This document shows positions 49,377 to 59,571 of a stretch of DNA of 64,000 nucleotides, one piece after another. The notes under the pieces were generated by a model. It searched no databases. It worked only from the letters and a program-made list of their open reading frames with translations, and was not told the origin of the DNA. Position numbers and translations under genes: made by a program. This DNA is from Datisca glomerata (taxonomy: Eukaryota > Streptophyta > Magnoliopsida > Cucurbitales > Datiscaceae). The stretch lies in assembly GCA_003255025.1 (NCBI GenBank), contig QANY01004770.1:2843891-2907890 (forward strand), written 5' to 3'. Positions within the stretch are counted from its first letter, which is position 1. The number at the start of each line of letters is the position of its first letter.

Positions 49377-49846
49377 TTTTTTCTCACACTCAAAAAGTAA
49401 ATTAAAATGAGAGAGAAAGAGAGAGAACTCAAAGAAAAATGGTTTGATCATAGTTTGTATTTCTTACCTGTGATATACAATTAGCCTTTATTTATAGACT
49501 AATCACATGATCTTGCTATATCTCTTAAAATAGGAATCTTCTCCTAAGAATGGAATATTCAACGTATTCTAGGGGAATTCAACCATAATTAAGATATTAC
49601 AACTTGATTTGGGGGATTTACAAGCATAATTAACAAATTGTCAAAATATTTCCTAGATTTTGGGAGAATTCATTTGTAATGGATAAACCACCCTTAAATG
49701 GGTCTTTTTTTCCTTCCTTTTAACACTCATGCTCTGCCATATTGACGGCCTTTGTGGCTTCCTTCTTCCTGCTTGCTCTTCCATTTTGCCATGTCGATAG
49801 TTTATGCGGCTTCCTTTGATTGATCCTTTTGTACATGTGTCTTAGG
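49377..49846 (-). repeat. Gypsy 5' LTR, truncated by copia-2
   Basis: It starts (plus strand) TGTAAATGATTTTTTCTC and aligns with 39570-40037. It ends at CTTAGG where the copia-2 LTR begins at 49847, so the last 30 or so bases are missing. Confidence 0.85.
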
Positions 49847-50054
49847 TGTTAAAGGAAACTAATAGTTGGTTTTGTTTTATTAGTTAGTTAGGGTTAGTTT
49901 TGTCTTTTCCCTTCTAACTATTGTATCTCTTCTTCTCCTTTTTATTGTTTGGTGCAAACACTTGCAGTGAATATATGTGATTTTGATTTATCTTCTTCTT
50001 CCACCTACTTCTATAAGATCCTCTCTTTCTTTCCTTTAATTCTGATTTTCTTCA
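49847..50054 (+). repeat. Copia-2 5' LTR (208 bp)
   Basis: Starts TGTTAAAGGAAACTAATAG and ends TTTTCTTCA immediately before the primer-binding site, giving the TG..CA limits of an LTR. Confidence 0.88.
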
Positions 50055-50066
50055 TGGTATCAGAGC
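50055..50066 (+). promoter_or_regulatory. Copia-2 primer-binding site
   Basis: TGGTATCAGAGC is complementary to the initiator Met tRNA and is the standard first-strand primer site of plant copia elements. Confidence 0.95.
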
Positions 50067-50087
50067 CATTCAACTAACATCTAGATC

Positions 50088-53000
50088 CATGGCTGAAACC
50101 ACTGCTTCTCCTTCTCAAGAAATCTTTGAAACCCATACTGGTTCTTAAACCAGTTCTCAATCTAATCCCCAAATCATACCTTATTCTCCCTCCTCACAAG
50201 AATGCCCAAATTATTCTTCACCCAATACCGATTCCTTTCCCCACTCTCATATTTTTCTCTTATCCAACATCTACAATTTGATTTCAATTCGTCTTGACTC
50301 AAGCAATTTCATTTTGTGGAAATATCAAAATTCCTCTATCTTGAAGGCACATTTTGTGTTTGGATATGTTGATGGTTTGTTGCCCTATCCTCCAAGAACA
50401 ATCAAGAACAGTGCCAATTAGGAGATTTCAAATCCTAAATTCAGTCAGTGGGAGGCGCAAGATCAGGCCTTGATGACCCTAGTGAATGCCACGTTTTCTC
50501 CTCAAGCTCTATCTTATGTTGACGGCTATAAAAACCTCAAAGGATATCTACGACTGCATTGAGAGGCATTTTTCATCACTGTCCCACACCATTATCCTAC
50601 AGATGAAATCAGATCTACAATCCATAAGCAAAATGGAAACCGAGAACATCGATGCATACATTCAACAGATAAAAAAGGTACGAGATAAACTTTGTGCCAT
50701 TTTAGTAAACTATGGATATCATTCTTTATACAATAAACGATCTACCCACTGCATATAATACCTTAAGAACGTCAATACGCACCCATGCCAATCCTCTCAC
50801 ACTCAAAGAACTCCATGTCCTACTCAAATATGAAGATTAGTACATGGAGTCTCATAACGAGAATCACCAAGATCATTTGGTTCAAAATACAGCTTTCTTT
50901 GCCTCCTTTCTCAACAATTTCTTGGGTCATAATAGAGGACGATCCAATTTGGGTAGAGGATTCAGGGGTAACAGATTCAATGGTAGTCGATCGAATTCGG
51001 GCAAAGGTACGAGAAATCAGAATCGGAGCTCTCATTCGCCGTCTGTACTCGGGGCTCCTCCATCTCAACAACATCCAGTTTTCAAGAACATCAATGACTA
51101 TCCTACTTTTGCACCTCCAACTCGTATTCAGTGCCAAACATGCCAAAAGTTTGGGCATAGCGTAGTTGACTATTTTCATATTCTAAACTTCTCCTATCAA
51201 GGCCAAAGTCCCTCTTCCAATCTTCAAGCCATGAAAACTATGTCTCATACCTCCTCTCAAGTTGATCCTTATGTATGGGTAACTGACACTGGGTGTGACA
51301 CCCACCTTACTCCTAGATTACACAATGTTTTCAATCTAAGTGAGTATAATAGTTAGGAGAAAATGTCTATTGGCAATGGTCAATCTCTACCAGTTTCTCA
51401 TACAAGTTATGCCTCTCTCACTACTCACTCTAAATCCTTTAATTTGTCTCAAATTTAATGTGCTCCTCAACTTTCCTCTAATCTATTGTTTGTTTATCAA
51501 TTTTATGTTGAACATAGTTGTTTCTTTATTTTTTTATGCATCTTTCTTTTTTATACAGGACAAGGAAACAATGGACCTTCTGCTTAAATGACCAAGAATT
51601 AATGGTCTTTACCCCATCCCTTCTTTCTTTTCCAATTCCCCTGTAGCTTGTCTTAGTGTAAATAATATTCTTTACTGTGGCACTCTAGGCTAGGCCACCG
51701 TAGTAATAATAAGGTTAAAACTCTTTTAATGAAAGCCAATTTGCCATATAGTTCTTCTAATCTTGATAATTGCATTTGTATTAGCTGTATTACAAATAAA
51801 ATGAGCAAAGTTCCTTTTCATGTTTCTACTTCTTTGTCTTCCCCTTCCCTTAAATTAGTTCACGGTGATGTGTGGGGGCCCTATCCCACCACCTATAAGT
51901 TTGGTCATAGATATTATGTTATCTTAATTGATGATTATTATGGCTTACTTGTGGTTATTTCCCCTCCCCTATAAATCTGACATAGGTTATCTATTTGAGA
52001 CTTTCAAACCTCTTGTTGAGAATTGCTTTTCAACCAAGATTAAGACTCTGCAAACCAATGGGGGTGGTGAGTATATCAATATTGTTTTCCAAAACTTTTT
52101 GCATGAACATGTCATATTACATAAAAAAAAGTTGTCCATATACTCCTCAGCAAAATGGAGTTGCTGAACAGAAACATAGGCATTTGGTAGAAACAAGATT
52201 CACACTTATGCATCATGCTTCTTTACCTCATGAATTCTGAAATTATGCTTTTGCCATAATTTCTTATTTAATCAATCATATGCCTAGCTCTACTCTTAGT
52301 GGTATTCCTCCTTTTTAAAACTTTTTGGTAAACTGGCTGATTATACACTTCTGAAGATTTTTGGTTGTGCTTGTTATCCAAGCCTAATACCATATATGTA
52401 AAATAAGTTCTTTCCGAAGAGTACTCAATGTGTGTTCCTTGGTTATGCTTTAGATCAAAATGGTTATTTATGTTATGATTTTGTTAACAATAAATTGTAC
52501 ACTACTCACCATGTGCTCTTTGATGAGTCTTACTTTCCATTTTCTATCAAAGCTAACAATGCTAGGTCTGTTCATGTTCCTTCTATTTTTTCTTCTAGTT
52601 ATACTTCCAGGTACACTTCTCCCCTCCCTTTCTTACATCTTCTTGTTCGGCATACCAATTTTTCTTCTCCTACTCATAAATATGCTGCCACTGATTTACC
52701 TGTCATCCATACTGATATTAATATTGATAATAGTGTTAACGTTGCTTTGGACTTGAAATTCCTACTGCCAATATTTTTTCTACTGTTTCTCATGATAATA
52801 CTACTTCTCTGTCTAATTTACATGTTGTACATGTTAGTACTTCTGGTAATTCTGAATTACACGCTGATTTACATGATGGAAATTATGCCCATGATTCTGC
52901 TCTTCATACTACTATTGTTTCTAATCAGGATTCTCACTTGCATCATGACTCTGAGCATTCTGCCTCTGTTATGCATACTTACTTGAGCTAATTACATGAT

Positions 53001-53932
53001 ATTCCTGATCATAGGCCTGTTATCGACAATTTATCTTCACACACTACCACACAATCCACTCATCCCATGCAAACTAAGTCCAAATCTAGAATTTCTAAAA
53101 CTAAGGCTTTTCATGCATCTAGTCTAACTATTAAGCCATCTCACACTGAGCCCACTTCCTTCATTTCTGCTTCTAATCGCTTAGCTTAGAAAAATGTCAT
53201 GATTAGTGAATATAATGCTTTATTGTCTCATAACACTTGGACTTTAGTCCTTTTACCTCCCAACAAGAATCTTGTTGGTTGTAAATGGGTTTACAAACTC
53301 AAGTGCCATCATGATGGATCTATTGCTAGGCATAAAGCCAGACTTGTGGCTAAAGATTTTCACCAAAAACCGGGTTTAGATTATGGTGAAACTTTTAGTC
53401 ATGTTGTTAAATGGCCAACTATTCTCATTCTCCTATCCTTAGTTGCTACATTTAGTTGACCATAGTTAGATGTTAATAATGCGTTCATACATGGTACTTT
53501 ATCTGAAGAAGTTTTTATGACCTAACCTCGAGGCTTTGTTGATAAGAATTTTCCTAACTATGTTTGTAAGCTTAATAAATCTCTTTATGGTATAAAACAA
53601 GCCCCAATGGTTGGTTTGAAAAATTCACTTCCCATTTTATGTCTATTGGATTTGTTGAATCTATGGCTGATACCTCTTTTTTTGTTCATTCTGCTGTTGA
53701 GTCTATTAGTTACATCCCGCTCTATGTTGATGATATTATTATTAGCAGTACTGATGCTTCTTATATTGATGTTATTTTGCACAACCTGCAACAAACCTTT
53801 GTGATGCCTGATTTAGGTGCTCTTAAATATTTTGATGCCTCGAAATTAATAAAAACACTTCTGGTATTTTCATTAATCAAAAGAGATATTCTTGGGATCT
53901 TTTGTGCAAGGCTAGTATGACTGAAGCCAAAG
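50088..53932 (+). pseudogene. Copia-2 gag-pol, interrupted and truncated
   Basis: ATG 50090 starts MAETTASPSQEIFETHTGS. The gag UBN2-type domain covers about 50280-50760 (SNFILWKYQNSSILKAHFVF, IYDCIERHFSSLSHTIILQM) and contains a frameshift. A Gly/Arg/Asn-rich region comes next, and the zinc knuckle near 51130 reads CQTCQKFGHSVVDYFH, with the last Cys changed to Tyr. The protease site near 51275 reads VWVTDTGCDTHLTP, with DTG kept. Integrase covers about 51690-52560 (LVHGDVWGPYPTTYKFGHRY, QQNGVAEQKHRHLVETRFTL, FLGYALDQNGYLCYDF). Reverse transcriptase runs from 53199 (MISEYNALLSHNTWTLVLLP, LVGCKWVYKLKCHHDGSIAR, YVDDIIISSTDASY near 53725) and ends at MTEAK near 53931. RNase H is missing. Stops and frameshifts are frequent but fewer than in copia-1. 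Confidence 0.92.
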
Positions 53933-54251
53933 TCGCACATTTGTTTGTGCTGGGATTAGCTCTCATTTTAATTTGATTTTTTCTTATGTTTCATGAAATT
54001 GGTGTCTTAACAATATATATCATAGATATGGTATGTAATATAATAATATAGTAATATTTCAATATATATTACATAACAATTTATATTTATATTATTTATA
54101 TATATGTTATATACAATAGTCTTTCATTTATATATATATACACACACCTGCTTCTCGACAAATGGAGGTTTGATTTTAGTTCAATTTGCGCTAAAAGCAT
54201 AACAATTGACAATCTAAAAATAATAGCCAATCCCCGCACAAACAAATGTGA
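53933..54251. mobile_element. MITE with 5-bp duplication (319 bp)
   Basis: The left end TCGCACATTTGTTTGTGC pairs with the right end, read on the minus strand, TCACATTTGTTTGTGCGG; the similarity runs about 28 bp inward. CAAAG at 53928-53932 and 54252-54256 is a direct duplication. The interior is AT-rich with TA runs and is non-coding. The superfamily is uncertain. Confidence 0.72.
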
Positions 54252-54256
54252 CAAAG

Positions 54257-54466
54257 ATTGTTGATTTCATGTAGATTAAATGAAGAAATATTTAAATCCC
54301 AAAACAAAGTTTGACAACCATTCCTCTGTGTTTTTTTATAAGCATGAATAATGGAGGAATCACAATTTTGCCTATTTCATCTCAAACTTCAATATAATCA
54401 TTTGACTCCCTTGAACGTTATAAACCTAAAAAATATTTTGTGTTGAACAATTCTATTTTTAAGTGA
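54257..54466. other. Unclassified spacer
   Basis: I see no gene or repeat apart from TTTTGTGTTGAACAA near 54437, which recurs in the same orientation near 55155, just outside the repeat cluster on the other side. Confidence 0.4.
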
Positions 54467-54643
54467 AACACGTTAAGGATAAGAAGATGGAATGTTTTGG
54501 TCATTTTAAGTGCTTCTAGTGCCATACGAAGTCAAAAAGACCTAATGGGATGTGTTTAGGTCCAAACTAGATGAAGTTGGATAAATTTGGATCTTTTGTG
54601 CATGTCATGAACTCGAATTGACTTTTGAACCCAAAATACATTT
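54467..54643 (-). repeat. Inverted copy of the 165-bp repeat (left arm)
   Basis: AACACGTTAAGGATAAGAAG through GTGCTTCTAGTGCCATACRA to GACTTTTGA matches the reverse complement of 54931-55105 with moderate divergence. The two could form a stem of about 175 bp around a 290-bp loop. Confidence 0.85.
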
Positions 54644-54708
54644 AGGATAAGAAGTGCATGTCATGTACTCGATCTTTTATGCATGTCATCTTTTGTGCAT
54701 GTTTTTTT

Positions 54709-55120
54709 GACTCTGTATGGCACTAGAAGCACTTAAAATGATCACAACACTCTAAATTCGTATCCCAAACATGTTTTAGATGTTAAAAGTCAGTTTGAGT
54801 ACATGACATGTCAAAAAGGTCACAGTTTAGCCAAGTTCATCTAGTTTAACACGTCCCATTGAGTCTTTTTTACTCCGTATGGTACCAGAAACACCTAAAA
54901 TAAGCACAACACACTCAAATTCTTTTCCGAACATGTTTTGAGTGTCAAAAGTCAGTTTGAGTATATGACATGCACAAAAGATCCAAGTTTAGCCAACTTC
55001 ATCTAGTTTAGACATAAACACATCCCATCGAGTCTTTTGACTTTGTATGGCACTAGAAGCACCTAAAATGACCAAAACAGTCCATCTTCTTATCCTTAAC
55101 GTGTTTTGGGTATCAAAAGT
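54709..55120 (+). repeat. 165-bp tandem repeat, about 2.5 copies
   Basis: Copies begin near 54709, 54871 and 55039 with CTCTGTATGGCACTAGAAGC-type sequence, at periods of 162 and 168 bp. Each has AAGTCAGTTTGAGTA and TTCATCTAGTTTA. The last part forms the right arm of the inverted repeat with 54467-54643. Confidence 0.88.
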
Positions 55121-55644
55121 CAGCTTAGGCAAAACAATGCCTAAAACATACAGTTTTTGTGTTGAACATTCCATTTTTTAAGTAGAGAAATGTTTTTTTA
55201 AATAAGAAAAGAAGTATATATGATTATGGTAGAGACAATCAAAATACAATTTCATAAGTATGGTTACATAAAATTTACAAACAAAAAATTAAATTTGCAA
55301 CATAAACAGAAAAAAAAGAGATTGACATTTAAATTAGAACATGAAATAGATAATTTAATTATAATGATATCACATTTCTTTTAATTTTTTAGAGCAAATT
55401 TCGTCTATATACTCTTAATTTTTTTTCCTTGAAACATACATGATGTTATACAACTTGTTTGAATAAAAATAAAAAACAAACAAAAATATTAACAATATGA
55501 AATTGTATTAGTTTTAATTATATAATTGAAAACATATAATATAGTGATAAATACATTTATTTTTAATTGACATAAACACAACATAACTATTAGTAATAAT
55601 TATAGTTAAAATATAATAACTTCAATTACACGTGTATTGCACAT
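55121..55644. other. AT-rich DNA, no gene seen
   Basis: Homopolymer-rich sequence without coding or clear repeats. It ends at the target site of CACTA-3. Confidence 0.4.
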
Positions 55645-57422
55645 CACTACAAGAAAATTGACCATTTGGGACATTTAAATTCGTCGCTAAAAGCCTATCT
55701 ATAGTGACTAACTTTTTAGTTGGTCACCAAAGAGGACCTATTGCGACGTTGTTTTTACGCGTCGCAATAGCTGTCACGCGGTAATGAAAAAAGAGAAGCA
55801 TGCCATTTTTAGGCCTTTTATTGATGAATACTTAATTCATCGGTAAAAGCCTTGTTTTCGCCGATGAAATAAAAATTCGTCAGGAAAAGTCTCATTTTTA
55901 GCAACCACATTTTTTTCGTTGCTAAAAATGGAGGTTTTAGCGATGATTTATCAGCTCCTCACCCCCGTAATAGAGCCGTCCCTTCCTCACCCCGACGATA
56001 GAGCCGTTCCTCCTCACCCCCGTGACCGAGATCCTCCATTTGTTGCATTTTTTCACCGAGCTCTCCGTCGTCTTCGCGGCGTAGGTAAGCAAACCTCCTT
56101 TCTCTCTCTCGCTCGGCGTTGTAGGTAAGCAATCCTCCTGGACACAGTCGTTCCCTCTTCTTCATTTTCTTCTCTTCTCTTCTCTGTGCATGTTGTTTTG
56201 GACCGTTCTATAATGCTTAGGTGTTTGATTGATGAAATTTGATGGGGGTGATTGTGATTTTGTGGAGGTGAATAAGTTCTAAGTTTTAAGAAAAATAAAA
56301 TATTGAGGACTTGGTTTGAGTTTGGTTAGAAGGAATTACAACAATCTATTTTTCTTTATAAATTGTGCAAAATAAGTTTTTTTGGTAGAAGCTTGGATCT
56401 TCAGCTTCCTTAGCCAAGAAAAAAAGTCATTCATCGCAAACTAAGGATGAGAAAAACTATATCTAGCTTATTCTACAGGTTCATTTGACAGAAGAAGTTC
56501 TTGTAGCATCAAGCTTCCCCCTGATACTTTTAGTCACGACAGTACAGAGTTAGCTGTGGCAGAGTTTCCTTAATATCCTGACAGATATTATACATCTCAA
56601 TTTCTACTAGACGAGAAACAAGATTTGGCATCGTTCTTTCTGTAAATAGCGGATCAAGGAAATTTTGTTCAGAGGGGGAACCCATAGAACTTTTATGTAG
56701 AAGCTTGGATTTTTTTATTTTTTGCAAATTTAAAATAAATAAAGTTTTATAATGATATAAAATGATTATGGACATTAATTTTAAAATTCAGTTAATTATT
56801 TTGCACAATTATAAATAAAATGTGTAAAGACAACAATTATCATTCTTTCCATTATGAGTTCTTTTGGTGTGAGTGGAGTGGAGGTAAATAAGTTCTAATT
56901 TTGCAAAGATTGTCTTATTTCATTTTCATGCTTTCCATTAAGAGTTCATGAGGATTAAAGCTAAAAGCTGTAGGTTGTCCCACTCAAAATCATTTATGCA
57001 TATCGAACCTGGACGAAACTTAAAGGATTAGTGGTAATTTTAACTGAAACACATAAATATAAAACTAATAAAATAAAATTAGAATGAGCGCTGAATAACT
57101 GAGTGATTGTTTAGAAATTTCATGAGCACCTTATATGCCTCTGGGTTATAGCTTTACTCAAAAATTAACATATCTTTTCTATTTTGTGAGAAGTTCATAA
57201 TAGTGTAGATATTCTATTTCGACTAAACCTTAGAGCGACAAAAGTAACGCACAATAGATTTTTACCTTCAAATTTAAAATTCATCATAAAAGCCTCACGC
57301 CACGCGCTTTTGGTGGCAACGGTCACAACGGAATTACTTTCGTCGGTAAAACTTTTGCCGACCAAATTTTATACCTTTAGCGACGAAATATTTCACCGTT
57401 AAAAGTCAACTTTCTTGTAGTG
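55645..57422. mobile_element. CACTA-3: non-autonomous CACTA element (1.8 kb)
   Basis: The left end CACTACAAGAAAATTGAC and the right end, read on the minus strand, CACTACAAGAAAGTTGAC differ at one base. The flanking triplets are CAT and CGT, so the target duplication is imperfect. Dense subterminal motifs of the TCGTCGCTAAAAG / TTTTAGCGACGAA kind lie at 55680-55940 and 57285-57410. The interior has no transposase. It holds a GC-rich leader-like patch (55950-56170) with three 27-28-bp repeats (CCTCACCCCCGT-type at 55957, 55985 and 56012) and two GTAGGTAAGCAA donor-like sites at about 56080 and 56121. It probably derives from an autonomous element by internal deletion. Confidence 0.85.
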
Positions 57423-58699
57423 CGTGTATATTGACTAGTAGATTTAAAGGAGAGAATTTTTTTAATTTTTTTTACCATTACCTCCTTAAAAAATAGTACA
57501 ATTTATGGTTTTTACGCTTTTCTCATTTAATATAATCATATGATGTGATAATACTTTCTGTTCAATGATAGTTTGTTTATAAGTGGATTTTATAATTGAA
57601 TATTTTTATAATATTATGCATTTAGAAATATAAATATCCATAAAGATCAATTTCAATAAATTTTGAGATTATTTTTAAATCAAAAGTTATTTATTCATTA
57701 GAAATTTATAAGATTAAATATCATGCAATATTTTAAAATGAATTAATTAACTTATAAAATTAAATATTTTAAAAAAAATTGAGAATAGTTTTAAGCCAAC
57801 AGTAGTTTCTTCGTTAGAAATCAATAAAAATAAAATTATGCAACATTTATGTTATCAGAATATGAAAATTCATTTATAATGGCATATTTTAGAATAAGAT
57901 AAATTATCTCTCAATACGATAGAATCTGAAAAATTAATGAATAATCATTTTCTTATTATTTAAATAACAATGCTATATGGTACAATTTCAACAATATTAT
58001 ACACAAGTCAATGTATTTAATACTAATACTATTTTATTTTTAATTTAAATTTATAATTATTTTCAAAGATAATATATTTATTTCAATAATTTTATTTATA
58101 TTTTTAAATTGCTTAAGACATGCGAAACACATACTTTTTAACTAGTAGAGAGAAATGGGTAATCAAATTTCCATGTCATGTGAAATCCGATATGAATGGT
58201 AAAATACCTTACTTGCCTTATCATCTTAATATCTCATAGTCTCTGTATCATCAGCCACTGGTTGGAATTATGTTTCATTTTTTCTTTAATTTTTGTATTT
58301 TAGTTATGCTGTAAAAAATGAATGTAGGAATCAATGGGGTAATATTATATAATATAAATATTTTTAAATGATGTGAAAAGTGTTTTTCTCCATAAGAGTT
58401 TTGTACTATGATCGTTAATTCTTGGTTTCTGAAAATGAGAAAAACATAGAGTAGACAAGGCCAGCAATCTAAGAACAACACTTAGTTTGGTGTCATTGAA
58501 GGACCTTCAACGCTCAAGTTAGAATTTTTCGTTCAGAATTGACAGTAGAAAAACCTCTTTTTTAGATTAAAATTCAGTTTAAATACTATTTACCTTAAAA
58601 TGATTGAGTTGTTTGGAGTGTCGGTTCCCCTTTTGATGAGTCCAAGTTTCGTGAGGTTTTTTTTTATTTACATTTCCTTAAAATTAATGTATATAAATA
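57423..58699. other. AT-rich DNA, no gene seen
   Basis: Very AT-rich and non-coding on both strands. It separates CACTA-3 from the MULE. Confidence 0.4.
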
Positions 58700-59571
58700 G
58701 GCCATTGGCCCAAACTAAAGTAAAAAAATAGCTCAGATTGAAATTAACATAAAAAATAACCCTTTGGACGCTAGCTCACTGTTTTAATGAACTGGCTTTT
58801 ATCATTTTACCCCTATCTTTCTCATTCTTTACGTGCAGCTCATCTTCATCTCTTTCACGAAAATAACTTAAAATCAGTTTCAATTCTTGCTGCTTTAGGA
58901 AACTTTCTTTTTCCTGTCTGATTCTTTTTTTTATCAAAAATTTCCTTTCTATTTTACTTCTGCTCTGCTTAATGAGGAATTCGTTTGATTCATGGTGATT
59001 ATTCTGAGTTTTTGAAATTCTGCTGTAGAGCTTCTGTTCGTGGCTCATTCTCATTAATTTTATTGCGATCATCATCAATTCTTGTTGCATATTCACTGTA
59101 AGTTTTCTATTTTGTTTTCTTAATTTTTTTTGGTTAAGATTGCAATTCGATTCTTGCTGTTTATGGCTCATCCTCTGTTCCAATTTTTTTCATTATTTTA
59201 TCGTGAATTTCATTATTTGTATTGTTTTGATTTATGTACTATTTTGTTAATGTTGCAATTTGATTCTTGTTGTTCCTTGCATGTTCACTCTAAGTTTCCT
59301 ATTTTGTTTTGTTTTTTAGAGTGTTGTAGCTCAAATTTTGTTATTCCTCTATTTAGTTTTGTTTGTTGTTTTTCGTTATTATATTTTGTTTCTTCGTTGA
59401 CATTTTTTTTTCTGTAGTTGCTTTATATTAATTCATGCTATATGTAATTTTTGCTGTAGTTGATTTTATATTTACTTCTTGTTAAATAATTCTTTTCATT
59501 CTATATCTTTTTTTTAATTTAGTTTCATGTCCCTTTTCGTTAAGTGATGTTTATATTTTTCATATTTTCAG
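58700..59571 (+). other. T-rich leader or intron upstream of the MULE transposase
   Basis: T-rich sequence with partial internal duplication (TTCACTGTAAGTTTTCTATT near 59090 and TTCACTCTAAGTTTCCTATT near 59284). The left limit of the MULE is not visible; no paired terminal repeat was found. Confidence 0.4.

Larger units (their letters stand above)
39570..49846 (-). mobile_element. Ty3/gypsy retrotransposon of the Tat lineage
   Basis: The element reads on the minus strand. Its 5' LTR is at 49846-49377 (truncated) and its 3' LTR at 40064-39570. Just inside the 5' LTR the sequence TTTTGGTGCTCTCATTGAG is the usual primer-site region of Tat elements. Gag, protease, RT, RNase H, a second RNase H and integrase follow in that order. 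After pol come a tandem repeat (43569-44062) and an ORF on the opposite strand (40605-43110). The second RNase H plus the antisense ORF point to the Tat/Grande-like group. Copia-2 interrupts the 5' LTR. Confidence 0.9.
49847..53932 (+). mobile_element. Copia-2: 3'-truncated Ty1/copia element
   Basis: A short 5' LTR (49847-50054), a primer-binding site and gag-pol are present. The element stops in reverse transcriptase at 53932 where a MITE begins, and no 3' LTR is found. It sits inside the gypsy 5' LTR and so is younger than that element. Confidence 0.88.

Noticed and set aside
58776..59183. Open frame of 135 codons on the minus strand, rich in Lys, Gln and Glu
   Set aside because: It lies opposite T-rich leader DNA of the MULE, is low-complexity, and has no splice or domain support. 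The composition alone explains the open frame.
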